Counted from the first letter of the stretch, positions 1 to 5,906 are shown. The stretch: 8,606 nucleotides of DNA from Thermoflexales bacterium (GCA_016931085.1 JAFGFO010000414.1:1-8606); one strand, 5' to 3'. Program-made: numbers and translations. The notes: generated by a model not told the origin, from the sequence alone.

Positions 1-23
1 CGGAGAGGCAGCCCGCTGAGCTT

Positions 24-56
24 ACCTTCCCGAAAGCTCTGAGCTTTCGGGAAGGT
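24..56. repeat. Perfect 15-bp-stem hairpin, 3-nt loop
   Basis: Arm ACCTTCCCGAAAGCT (24-38), loop CTG, arm AGCTTTCGGGAAGGT (42-56), with no mismatch. There is also an outer CGGAGAG (1-7) that can pair with CTCTCCG (68-74), so the whole of 1-74 may be one nested structure. Neither strand shows a T-run after the stem, so it is not a classical intrinsic terminator. It lies just downstream of a minus-strand promoter at 99-127, so it could sit in the 5' leader of a gene off the left edge, or be a dispersed palindromic repeat. Confidence 0.75.
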
Positions 57-98
57 GGAAAGGCGCTCTCTCCGACAAGCTCCTAGGCAGGATGGCCT

Positions 99-127
99 AT
101 TGTATCACTGCTTATGGGGTAAGGCAA
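99..127 (-). promoter_or_regulatory. Probable sigma-70-type promoter firing off the left edge
   Basis: Read on the minus strand: -35 TTGCCT (122-127), 17-bp spacer, -10 TACAAT (99-104), preceded by TGA (extended -10-like). Predicted transcript start is near 92, so it would drive a minus-strand gene that starts outside the window. The 10-bp -10 region GTGATACAAT is identical to that of the promoter at 8450-8477. Sequence match only. Confidence 0.5.
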
Positions 128-135
128 GCAGGCGC

Positions 136-151
136 GGTCTAACGGTCTAAC
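136..151. repeat. 8-bp tandem duplication at the kinase stop
   Basis: GGTCTAAC occurs twice in a row (136-143, 144-151). The histidine-kinase stop codon (TAG on the minus strand, 147-149) lies in the second copy. A small slippage-type duplication at the gene end, with no evident function. Confidence 0.6.
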
Positions 152-1328
152 TGTTTATCTTGCCTTCCGGCAGCTCGATCGTGAACGTGGATCCGGCGCC
201 GGGCGCGCTCTCGACGCTGATCCGCCCGCCGTGTGCCTGCACCAGTTGGCGGGCGATGGCCAGCCCCAGGCCGCTGCCGCTCCCCTCGCTCCGCGCGCGC
301 GAGCGGTCGCCGCGCCAGAAGCGGTCGAACACGTAGGGCAAATCCTCGGCCGGGATACCCTCGCCGCTGTCACACACGCTGATTCGAACGCCGGCGGGGA
401 TGGGCTCCGCCCGGAGCGCGAGGCTCCCGTCCCGGGGGGTGTGGCGCAGCGCGTTGGCGACCAGGTTGCTCAACACCTGGTCCAGCCGGCCCGCGTCGGC
501 ATTGATGATCATGGGGGTGGGGGAGTTGCCGGCGGTCTCGACGCGCAACGCGATGCCGGCCGCTTCGGCCTGCCCGCTAAAGCTGGTGCCCACGTCGGCC
601 AGCAGCTCAGCCACATCCACGGCTTCCTTCTGCAGCGGCAACTGGCCGGCCTCTGCCAGCGACAGCGTGCGCAGATCGTCCACCAGCCGCGTCAGCGCCC
701 GCGTCTCTTCCAGCGTGGCGTTAATGTGCTCCGCGCTTGGCTCGTACACCCCGTCGAGCACCCCCTCCAGGTTGCCCTGGATGATGTGCAGCGGCGTGCG
801 CAGCTCGTGGGCCACGTCGGCGGTCAGGTTGCGGCGCTGCTGGTCGGCGCGTTCCAGCTCTTGAAGCATGCGGTTGAACGACTCGGCCAGCCGGGCGATT
901 GCATGGGGTCCGTGGCCCGACACCGGCACGCGCACGCTCAGGTCTCCCTCGGCCACGGCGTCGGCGGTGGTCATGATGTCGGCTAGCGGCGCGGCCACGC
1001 CCTGGAAGATTTGCCGGGCCAGCGTGGCCGTCAGTAGGGGCAGCAGCAGCGCCAGCCCACAACTGGCTGCCACGATGGCCATCGCCGGCGTCCCCTCGCC
1101 GCCGAACAACTGCCCGAGCAGGAAGGCGAGCACGGCCATGCCACTCAGCGCCAGGAGTGCCATCATGCCAAAGGCCGCCGCAAAAGCGAGGAAAACAAAA
1201 CCTTGCCGGCTTTTTCGCCCGCGCAGCCACCTGGGCAAGACGCGGTCGTGAGACGCCCACGGCGGCCAGTGTTCGTGGTGCTCCCGAGGCTGGTGATGTT
1301 CCCAGTCTCGCCAGCTAGGGGGTGTCAT
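147..1328 (-). CDS. Two-component sensor histidine kinase, intramembrane-sensing type
   Basis: Inner-membrane HisKA kinase, 393 aa from ATG 1328, expected to phosphorylate the regulator encoded just upstream. Order of parts: His/Trp-rich cytoplasmic tail (1-30), TM1 (~43-73), a loop of only about 8-10 residues, TM2 (~82-104), HAMP (~105-157), dimerisation helix with phospho-acceptor H174 in AHELRTPL, N box (N288, N292 in SNLVANALRHTP), G1 box DSGEGIP (320-326), F box FDRFWRGD, and G2 box GSGLGLAIA (351-359). All catalytic boxes are intact. The tiny loop leaves no room for an extracytoplasmic sensor domain, so input must come through the membrane, a partner, or the tail. The start is doubtful. 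ATG 1328 has only a distant GAGAGG, while CTG 1412 in the same frame sits 8 nt after a strong GAGGAG and would give 421 aa. The signal is unknown. Confidence 0.93.
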   Translation of the reverse strand: MTPPSWRDWEHHQPREHHEHWPPWASHDRVLPRWLRGRKSRQGFVFLAFAAAFGMMALLALSGMAVLAFLLGQLFGGEGTPAMAIVAASCGLALLLPLLTATLARQIFQGVAAPLADIMTTADAVAEGDLSVRVPVSGHGPHAIARLAESFNRMLQELERADQQRRNLTADVAHELRTPLHIIQGNLEGVLDGVYEPSAEHINATLEETRALTRLVDDLRTLSLAEAGQLPLQKEAVDVAELLADVGTSFSGQAEAAGIALRVETAGNSPTPMIINADAGRLDQVLSNLVANALRHTPRDGSLALRAEPIPAGVRISVCDSGEGIPAEDLPYVFDRFWRGDRSRARSEGSGSGLGLAIARQLVQAHGGRISVESAPGAGSTFTIELPEGKINS

Positions 1329-1378
1329 CCACCGCTTTGGCCTCTCGTGGCGCTCCCAGGGCTGGTGATGTTCCCAGT
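1273..1378. repeat. Direct repeat, 72-bp period, in frame with the kinase N-terminus
   Basis: Bases 1273-1306 and 1345-1378 match at 31 of 34 positions, offset 72 bp (24 codons). In the kinase frame the two units read WEHHQPREHHE (inside the ATG-started protein) and WEHHQPWERHE (upstream of that ATG, but with no stop until 1425-1427). The preserved frame and His/Trp/Glu character of the upstream unit suggest it is translated, or was until recently. Confidence 0.8.
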
Positions 1379-1414
1379 GTCCATCTGGCTTGCGAGCTCG
1401 TCCCTGTTTCAGCT

Positions 1415-2116
1415 TTATAGCTCCTCAGTGAACTTGTAGCCTACGCCGTAGACGGTCAGCACGTAGCGTGGCTCGGCCGGGTCGGGCTCCAATTTTCTAC
1501 GCAGGTTCTTGACGTGGGCGTCCACACTGCGGTCGTAGCCCTCGTAGGGGGCGCTAGTGAATGACGTGCCGTGCAGCCGGTCGAGCAATTGCTCGCGGCT
1601 AAAGGTCTGCCCCGGATGCTGGGCCAGCACGGCCAGCAAGTTGAACTCGGCGCGGGTGAGGCGGAGCTGCTCCCCGCCGCGCGTGACGCGGTGGCCGTGC
1701 AGGTCGATCTCTAGCTCGCCGGCGCGGATGAGGCCCGGCTGGCGGGCCTCGCCCTGCGTGCGGCGCAGCACGGCCCGCACGCGGGCCACCAGCTCGCGAG
1801 GTGAGAAGGGCTTGGTGATATAGTCGTCGGCGCCCAACTCCAGCCCGATCAAGCGATCGGCCTCGTCGACGCGGGCGGTCAGCATGATGAGCGGCACGTC
1901 CGATTCGCGCCGCAGCGCCCGGCATACATCCAGCCCATCCAGCTCGGGCAGGTTCAAGTCGAGCACGATCAGCTCAGGCCGCTCGTGGCGAGCCACGGCC
2001 AGGGCCGTCTTGCCGTCAGCAGCCGAAACGACGCGAAAGCCTCCCTTTTCCAGGTAATCGCGCGCCTGCTTGACGATTTTCGCTTCGTCGTCGACGACCA
2101 AGATAAGCTCGTTCAT
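1415..2116 (-). CDS. OmpR/PhoB-family response regulator
   Basis: DNA-binding response regulator of 233 aa, full length for the family. The receiver domain (~3-115) has the acidic pair D9/D10, phospho-acceptor D53 in VLDLNLPELDG, T80, and K102 in the KPF motif. The winged-helix output domain (~128-231) has the recognition helix around RSVDAHVKNLRRKL (196-209) and the terminal wing VYGVGYKF. It would bind promoter DNA after phosphorylation by the kinase encoded 86 bases downstream. The start is fixed by the canonical N-terminus (MNELILVVDDE), yet no Shine-Dalgarno is visible before it. The upstream bases belong to a palindromic repeat (2143-2211), so translation may depend on coupling or be weak. 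Its last codons hold GAGGAG (1421-1426), a possible ribosome site for the kinase. The target genes are not known; the divergent region at 2600-2710 is a candidate. Confidence 0.95.
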   Translation of the reverse strand: MNELILVVDDEAKIVKQARDYLEKGGFRVVSAADGKTALAVARHERPELIVLDLNLPELDGLDVCRALRRESDVPLIMLTARVDEADRLIGLELGADDYITKPFSPRELVARVRAVLRRTQGEARQPGLIRAGELEIDLHGHRVTRGGEQLRLTRAEFNLLAVLAQHPGQTFSREQLLDRLHGTSFTSAPYEGYDRSVDAHVKNLRRKLEPDPAEPRYVLTVYGVGYKFTEEL

Positions 2117-2142
2117 GAGTCAACTGAAAAACCAGGATTTGA

Positions 2143-2211
2143 ACCGCAGCGCTCGCCAAGAACGCCAAGTTTTGTATTAAAATTCTTTGCGCCCTTTGCG
2201 TGCTTTGCGGT
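2143..2211. repeat. Imperfect inverted repeat with internal 9-bp period (dispersed-repeat type)
   Basis: The left arm (2143-2169, starting ACCGCAGCGCTCGCCAAG) and right arm (2185-2211, ending GTGCTTTGCGGT) are 27 bases each and complementary at 20 of 27 positions, separated by a 15-base AT-rich centre (2170-2184). Each arm is built from CGCAAAG/CGCCAAG-like units about 9 bases apart. I recall similar CGCAAAG-rich palindromes as dispersed intergenic repeats in several environmental phyla, but could not search. It lies just upstream of the response regulator start. Confidence 0.6.
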
Positions 2212-2217
2212 GAAAGG

Positions 2218-2247
2218 GCTAGGGGCGCAGCATGCTGCGCCCCTAGC
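2218..2247. repeat. Perfect 30-bp palindrome
   Basis: GCTAGGGGCGCAGC (2218-2231), AT, then its exact complement (2234-2247). It is self-complementary over all 30 bases. It lies between the 75-aa gene and the response regulator, seven bases after the end of the repeat at 2143-2211. On the minus strand it is followed by CCTTTCACC, not a T-run, so it is a poor terminator. It could lower downstream expression or stabilise the upstream mRNA as REP-type elements do. That role is inference. Confidence 0.8.
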
Positions 2248-2257
2248 GCACGGCGGC

Positions 2258-2485
2258 TCACGTGCCTGCCTGTTCTTTTTCCGGCTCTTCCCAAGGCCCG
2301 CACCAACGCCCCATCCCGCCAAAAAAGCCGGGCCCGAAGGGGAAGTGGTGGCCAAAGGGGCCTCGGCCCTTCTTGTCGAAGCGGTGAGAGAGCATCTTGC
2401 GCATCAGCTCCTTGTCACCCTTGATCTCGATACGGAAGCCGTCGTCCGTCTCGACGATTTTGAATTCGCTAATGATCTTGTCCAT
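2258..2485 (-). CDS. Small His/Gly/Phe-rich protein of unknown function
   Basis: 75 aa, cytoplasmic (no signal peptide or membrane helix). I do not recognise the family. Residues 5-25 (ISEFKIVETDDGFRIEIKGD) look like two short beta strands. Residues 26-40 are charged and probably helical. Residues 41-66 are a low-complexity stretch rich in Gly, Phe, His and Trp, containing GHHFPFGPGFFGGMGRW and a single Cys62. The tail is acidic. The gene is well supported: ATG 2485 has a GGAGGT Shine-Dalgarno (2491-2496) six bases upstream and a good promoter at 2607-2635. It is the first gene before the response regulator and kinase, both co-directional. The kinase tail is also His/Trp/Pro-rich, so the two may act together, perhaps in metal or envelope sensing. 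That is a guess from composition and position. Confidence 0.75.
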   Translation of the reverse strand: MDKIISEFKIVETDDGFRIEIKGDKELMRKMLSHRFDKKGRGPFGHHFPFGPGFFGGMGRWCGPWEEPEKEQAGT

Positions 2486-2606
2486 TTTTTACCTCCATTG
2501 TTCTCAATGTCTTGCTTGTGGTGAGTCTCTCTGACCCTGGACTCATGATGCCACAAACTTGTGCAGAAATGATGAACATGTGAGGGAGATGTCGTGAATG
2601 ATACCT

Positions 2607-2635
2607 ATTGTACTGCGTAATCTGCAAAATGCCAA
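2607..2635 (-). promoter_or_regulatory. Sigma-70-type promoter for the small protein / two-component unit
   Basis: Minus strand: -35 TTGGCA (2630-2635), 17-bp spacer, -10 TACAAT (2607-2612). Predicted start is near 2600, giving a leader of about 115 nt before ATG 2485. It lies back to back with the plus-strand promoter at 2651-2678. One CTGCAAAA copy falls inside its spacer. Sequence match only. Confidence 0.65.
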
Positions 2636-2650
2636 TTGAGGCCAAGCCTG

Positions 2651-2678
2651 TTGCCAATTCAATGAAAAACGTTATAAT
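2651..2678 (+). promoter_or_regulatory. Strong sigma-70-type promoter for the bicupin gene
   Basis: -35 TTGCCA (2651-2656), 16-bp spacer, perfect -10 TATAAT (2673-2678). The predicted start near 2685 gives a leader of about 30 nt before GTG 2715. The three CTGCAAA units at 2682-2705 begin at the transcript start, a good place for a repressor to act. Confidence 0.7.
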
Positions 2679-2681
2679 AGC

Positions 2682-2705
2682 CTGCAAATCTGCAAATCTG
2701 CAAAG
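2682..2705. repeat. Three tandem CTGCAAA(T/G) units at the bicupin transcript start
   Basis: CTGCAAAT, CTGCAAAT, CTGCAAAG in tandem with 8-bp period. Each contains the 4-bp palindrome TGCA. A fourth unit, CTGCAAAA (2622-2629), lies in the opposing promoter's spacer. TGCCAATTGA (2630-2639) and TGCCAATTCA (2652-2661) form another direct repeat between the two promoters. A shared operator is possible, but 8 bp is not the usual 10-11-bp spacing of OmpR-family sites. Confidence 0.55.
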
Positions 2706-2714
2706 GCGAATCTT

Positions 2715-3386
2715 GTGAGCTTGCGTGTCGTCAATATCAGCCAAACCATCCAGCAGGTGGACCAGCCTTTCACCTTGACCGAATTGGCCGTGGTGGGCGA
2801 GATGGCCGTGCACGGCTATATTTGCCTGGGCGCGGTGAACTGGCACGCCCACATCGACGCCGACGAGTTGTTCCTGGTGCTGGAGGGGGCGATGGCGCTG
2901 GAAAGCCAGTGGGGCGATGTCTTGCTGCACTCGGGCGAGATGGCCGTCGTGCCCAAGGGCATCGCGCACCGCTCGGGCTCGCAATGGCGTACCCTGGTCG
3001 TCCTCGTCCACGCGCGCGGTTTCCCCGAGCGCAAGAACGGCCACCGGCGCTTGTTTGGCTTCCCTGGCCAGGGTCAGATGAACAAGGTCGAGCTGCTCGC
3101 TATGACTCCCCTTGCCGGCTCTTTTCGCCTGGAGCCGGTGGCCGATGTCGACGAGTATGTTGTGCAGTTGACCGCCGGCCGCGGCTTGTCGCCAAGCTAT
3201 GTCAATTTTCTGTCCGACACGCTGTGGCTGGTGACCAGTGGCCAGGTTCGTTTCGAAGCTGGCGACGAGCTGGTCGAGCTGTCCCAGGGTGAACTGATCG
3301 TCATCCCACGCGATCTCCCGCATCGCTGGATTGGCCTGGGCTCGGCCACGCTGCTGTGGCTGGGACTGGCGCAAGCCACGGCGTGA
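2715..3386 (+). CDS. Bicupin (two cupin_2 domains, second metal-free)
   Basis: 223 aa, soluble, with two beta-barrel cupin domains. The N-terminal one (~35-100) carries the full ligand set: H44 and H46 in WHAHIDADELFLVLEG, E51, and H85 in GEMAVVPKGIAHR. It can therefore bind one metal. The C-terminal one (~150-220) keeps the fold motif GELIVIPRDLPHRW with H203, but its first motif reads SPSYVNFLSDTLW, with no His or Glu ligands, so it is probably structural. The substrate cannot be told; such proteins include small-molecule dioxygenases, isomerases and sugar-binding regulators. There is no HTH domain, so it is not a cupin transcription factor. It starts at GTG with only a weak AAAGG upstream (2703-2707). 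It is transcribed divergently from the two-component unit and alone in its direction. Its stop is one base from the convergent gene's stop. Confidence 0.85.
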   Translation: MSLRVVNISQTIQQVDQPFTLTELAVVGEMAVHGYICLGAVNWHAHIDADELFLVLEGAMALESQWGDVLLHSGEMAVVPKGIAHRSGSQWRTLVVLVHARGFPERKNGHRRLFGFPGQGQMNKVELLAMTPLAGSFRLEPVADVDEYVVQLTAGRGLSPSYVNFLSDTLWLVTSGQVRFEAGDELVELSQGELIVIPRDLPHRWIGLGSATLLWLGLAQATA

Positions 3387-3387
3387 C

Positions 3388-4233
3388 CTACTCGGGGACG
3401 TTGGCGACGAACTGGACACGATAGAAGGCGATTTCCTCGTCGGAATAATTGTGTACTCTCACTTCGAATGGCAGTACCTGGCCTGGCGCCATCCGCTCAT
3501 CCTTGCCGTTGATGTAGCTAGTGTCCAGGCCGATTATTTTTTCCTCTGCATTGTACAATGAAACGACCGCCTGCACGAAGCGTGCGCTTTTTTCACCCGT
3601 GTTGCGCACTGTTCCACTGACGATTTGTCCCGAATACTTGTCCGGCCCAAGCTGATCGTCGAGCGGCTCAAAGTCTGTATAGGCGCTGTACTCGTGGCCA
3701 TCGGCTGCTTGTGGCCTGAAGACGATCTCAAAGCGCGCCCAATTGGGCGGGGTCTCGCTCAAGTAGGCCGAAAAAGGGACGCGCTCGCCGGGCCGCACGA
3801 GATCGTGCTCGGTATGCCCGGTCACGACATCCAGCTTGGTGTTATCGCTGCCGTACAGCAGCAAGTAAATGCGCGGCGACTTGATCGCCTGCTCGCCGGT
3901 GTTGATCACCTCGCCCACAAAAGTCACCGCCTCGTTGTAGCTGTTCAGCGCGATCACGTCGCGCACCTCGGCGCCGGGGAGTGACAGCCAGGCACGTTGG
4001 GAAGGGAAGGCCGGACTCGATCCGTCCAGTTCCTCCGGCAACACTTCGGGCGCGGCGGCCTGGCGGGGCGGTGTGGCAGTCACCGGCTTTAAGGCGGGCG
4101 GGTCTTGCGGGGCGCGCAAGAGATCGATCATCTGCGGCATGTGGCTGACAGCGGCCTGGATCAGGGCGGCCAGGATGACGATGGCCATGGCCGAACCGAC
4201 GATGGTCAGAAAGATCAGGTGTGAACGTTTCAT
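3388..4233 (-). CDS. Membrane-anchored or secreted protein with two FxLYD-like domains
   Basis: 281 aa. Residues ~6-28 are one hydrophobic segment after MKRSH. There is no Cys lipobox and no clear signal-peptidase site, so it may be an N-terminal anchor with the rest outside. A Pro/Ala-rich linker (~40-75) follows, then two related beta-rich units. The first (~92-175) has FVGEVINTGEQAIKSPRIYLLLYG; the second (~200-280) has VSGTVRNTGEKSARFVQAVVSLYNAE. Both fit the FxLYD pattern (hydrophobic-Gly-x-Val-x-Asn-Thr-Gly, then a Leu-Tyr strand). These domains are common on bacterial surface proteins and their role is generally unknown. ATG 4233 has AGGAGA (4238-4243) four bases upstream. It lies 23 bases after the MurJ-like gene, so the two are likely co-transcribed and may share an envelope role. 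Family assignment is by pattern recognition. Confidence 0.8.
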   Translation of the reverse strand: MKRSHLIFLTIVGSAMAIVILAALIQAAVSHMPQMIDLLRAPQDPPALKPVTATPPRQAAAPEVLPEELDGSSPAFPSQRAWLSLPGAEVRDVIALNSYNEAVTFVGEVINTGEQAIKSPRIYLLLYGSDNTKLDVVTGHTEHDLVRPGERVPFSAYLSETPPNWARFEIVFRPQAADGHEYSAYTDFEPLDDQLGPDKYSGQIVSGTVRNTGEKSARFVQAVVSLYNAEEKIIGLDTSYINGKDERMAPGQVLPFEVRVHNYSDEEIAFYRVQFVANVPE

Positions 4234-4256
4234 GTTTTCTCCTGTTATGTACGCCC

Positions 4257-5651
4257 CTACGCTTCACGTCCCAAGCGGCGCTCCATCAGCCAGATCAGCG
4301 TGCCGGCTTCGAGCGTGAAGCCTATCGCGTTGCCCAAGGCCAACCCGCCGTAGCTCAAGGGTCCCATCAGCGCCAGGCTGGACGCAATGGCGATGCTCGT
4401 CGTCAAGGCGGCGACGAGCAAGGGCGTGCGCGTGTCTTGCTGGGCGTAAAAGGTCCGTGCGGCCACCTCCAGCGCCGAGTGCCCCACCAGGCCGAGCGTG
4501 TAAAATTGCAGCGCCCACGCCACGCCGTTGGCGTTTTCCTCGCCAAAGGCCAGGCCGGCCAGCGGCTTGCCCAGCACGATCAGGCCGGCGGTGGCCAGCA
4601 GGCTGAGTATGCCGATGACGCCCAGCGCTTTGCGCATCGTCGTGCGCAGCTCGGCGCGCTGCTCACGGGCGACCAGCTCTATGAGGGTGGGAAAGACGGC
4701 CGTGCCAATGGCGGTGGCGATGATCGTTTCGGGCATTTGCATCAGCCGCCAGGCGAAGGCCAGGCTCGTCACACTGCCCGCCCCCAGGCGCGAGGCCAGG
4801 CTGTTGGTGGCGAGCAGGCCAGCTTGGACTACCCCCAGCCCCAGAATGCGTGGCCAAAGCAGGCCCAGCACGCGGCGCAGGCCGGCATCCGACAGCGAAA
4901 GGGTCGGTGACCAACGCGCGCCAAATCGAAGCAGGCCTGGTATTTGGATCAACAAGTGCAGCCCTGCACCGATGACGACGCCGGCTGCCAGGCCGTATAT
5001 ATCCAGCGCCACGAGCGGCTCGATGTGGAGGCGCGTGCCCCACGGTGTGTCGAGGCTGAACGGCCTGGTCAGAAACAGCGCCCCGCCGATGATGCCCAGG
5101 TTGTACATCACCGGCGCGACCGCCGGCAGCAAAAAGTGTTGGTTGGCTTGCAGCGCGTTCATCACGATGCCGCTGATCGAAAAGATAGCGGTCGAAATCA
5201 GGATGATGCGCATCAACTCGGCGGCGAGTTGTTGTTGGGCCGGTGTGAAGCCCGGCGCGATCAGGTGTCTGACCAGCCAGGGGGCGCTCAGCGCGACCAG
5301 GCCGGCAGCCACCAGCGTGACGAGAAAGGCGGTGTTGACGACCGACGAGGCCAGTTTCCAAGCGCTGGCGCGCTCTCCGGCTGCCAGGTGAGCCGTGAAC
5401 ACCGGGATGAAGGCGGCCGCCAATGCCCCGCCGGCGATCAGCGTAAAGAGCGTATCGGGCGGGCCAAATGCGATATAGTAGGCATCCAGCTCGCTCCCCG
5501 CCCCAAAGACCCGCGCCACGATAAAATCGTCCAGCACGCCGGTGACCTTGGCCACGGCGTAGCCGCCCGCTACGATCAACGCTGACACGATTACTTTCAA
5601 ATCGCGGCGCGTCACCGCCAGTCTCGTTCTCCAACCGTTATCTGTGTTCAT
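4257..5651 (-). CDS. murJ: MurJ/MviN-family (MOP superfamily) membrane protein, short and divergent
   Basis: 464 aa polytopic membrane protein, about 12 predicted helices. Family signatures: IVARVFGAGSELDAYYIAF (residues 44-62), a Gly/Ala-rich stretch then FIPVFTAHL, APGFTP, YNLGIIGGALF, WRLMQMPETIIATAIGTAVFPTL, and FYAQQDTRTP. The symbol is family-level only. Aligned without gaps to E. coli MurJ as I recall it, Arg18, Arg24 and Arg52 become K35, D41 and F69. Asp39 (D56) and the Arg of the RLM motif (Arg270) are kept. The chain ends after helix 12, so the usual helices 13-14 are absent. It may therefore flip another lipid-linked substrate. The frame stays open upstream to 5927, but that part would translate the palindromic repeat and tRNA-Leu antisense, so ATG 5651 is preferred. 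No good Shine-Dalgarno precedes it; GTG 5615 is an alternative. The next gene is 23 bases downstream. Confidence 0.82.
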   Translation of the reverse strand: MNTDNGWRTRLAVTRRDLKVIVSALIVAGGYAVAKVTGVLDDFIVARVFGAGSELDAYYIAFGPPDTLFTLIAGGALAAAFIPVFTAHLAAGERASAWKLASSVVNTAFLVTLVAAGLVALSAPWLVRHLIAPGFTPAQQQLAAELMRIILISTAIFSISGIVMNALQANQHFLLPAVAPVMYNLGIIGGALFLTRPFSLDTPWGTRLHIEPLVALDIYGLAAGVVIGAGLHLLIQIPGLLRFGARWSPTLSLSDAGLRRVLGLLWPRILGLGVVQAGLLATNSLASRLGAGSVTSLAFAWRLMQMPETIIATAIGTAVFPTLIELVAREQRAELRTTMRKALGVIGILSLLATAGLIVLGKPLAGLAFGEENANGVAWALQFYTLGLVGHSALEVAARTFYAQQDTRTPLLVAALTTSIAIASSLALMGPLSYGGLALGNAIGFTLEAGTLIWLMERRLGREA

Positions 5652-5660
5652 TACGAATTT

Positions 5661-5735
5661 TTCTGTCCACGAATCTTTGCGAATCTCCATAAATGGCTCA
5701 AGTTCGTGAAAATTGGCGTGAATTCGCGGATAAAA
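5661..5735. repeat. Imperfect inverted repeat between the MurJ-like gene and tRNA-Leu
   Basis: The left arm (~5661-5695, with GTCCACGAATC and GCGAATC) and right arm (~5701-5735, with TTCGTGAA, GGCGTGAATTCGCGGATAAAA) are imperfectly complementary, with CGAAT/ATTCG units spaced about 10-11 bases. This is a different sequence from the CGCAAAG repeat at 2143-2211 but has the same design. ATTCGTGGATAAAA-like strings are, as I recall, common dispersed intergenic repeats in Chloroflexota and others. It begins about 10 bases upstream of the MurJ-like start and probably replaced its native leader. Confidence 0.55.
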
Positions 5736-5782
5736 TGTATCGACAAGTTTACCCGAAAAGTCGATTTTTGTGAACTCGCCCA

Positions 5783-5811
5783 TTGCACTTGCGGCTGTCT
5801 TGCGGTATAAT
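5783..5811 (+). promoter_or_regulatory. Strong sigma-70-type promoter for tRNA-Leu and probably tig-clpP
   Basis: -35 TTGCAC (5783-5788), 17-bp spacer, perfect -10 TATAAT (5806-5811). The predicted start near 5818 leaves only about 4 bases of 5' leader before the tRNA. I see no other promoter before tig. Confidence 0.75.
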
Positions 5812-5821
5812 AGCTCCGCGT

Positions 5822-5906
5822 GGGGGAGTGTCGGAATTGGCAGACGAGGCAGACTTAGGATCTGTTGGAGGTTCACTCCGTGGGGGTTCAAGTCCCCCCT
5901 TCCCCA
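5822..5906 (+). tRNA. tRNA-Leu (anticodon UAG, reads CUA and other CUN codons)
   Basis: 85-nt type II tRNA. The acceptor stem GGGGGAG (5822-5828) pairs with CTTCCCC (5899-5905) with one G-U, and the discriminator is A5906. The anticodon arm is GCAGA-CTTAGGA-TCTGT, with loop positions 34-36 TAG. The long variable arm has stem GGAG/CTCC, typical of Leu/Ser/Tyr. The T arm is GGGGG-TTCAAGT-CCCCC. The D region contains TTGGCAGAC, close to the leucine consensus. The 3' CCA is not encoded (ATA follows), so it is added after processing. It is immediately preceded by a strong promoter and followed 37 bases later by trigger factor. Confidence 0.95.

Noticed and set aside
231..986. 251-codon plus-strand frame opposite the histidine kinase
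   Set aside because: His/Gln/Arg-rich shadow of the kinase; the kinase motifs on the other strand are unambiguous.
2143..2247. CRISPR-like repeats
   Set aside because: Units are 9 bases and inverted, with no spacers of constant length. They are palindromic repeats, not an array.
2218..2247. Intrinsic terminator between the small gene and the regulator
   Set aside because: The palindrome is strong, but no T-run follows on either strand.
2469..3419. 316-codon frame antisense to the bicupin, ending inside the 75-aa gene's start
   Set aside because: Low-complexity Gln/Arg-rich translation typical of a reverse-strand shadow. It would also cross both divergent promoters. Its last 25 codons could be a leader peptide from ATG at about 2546, but there is no ribosome site.
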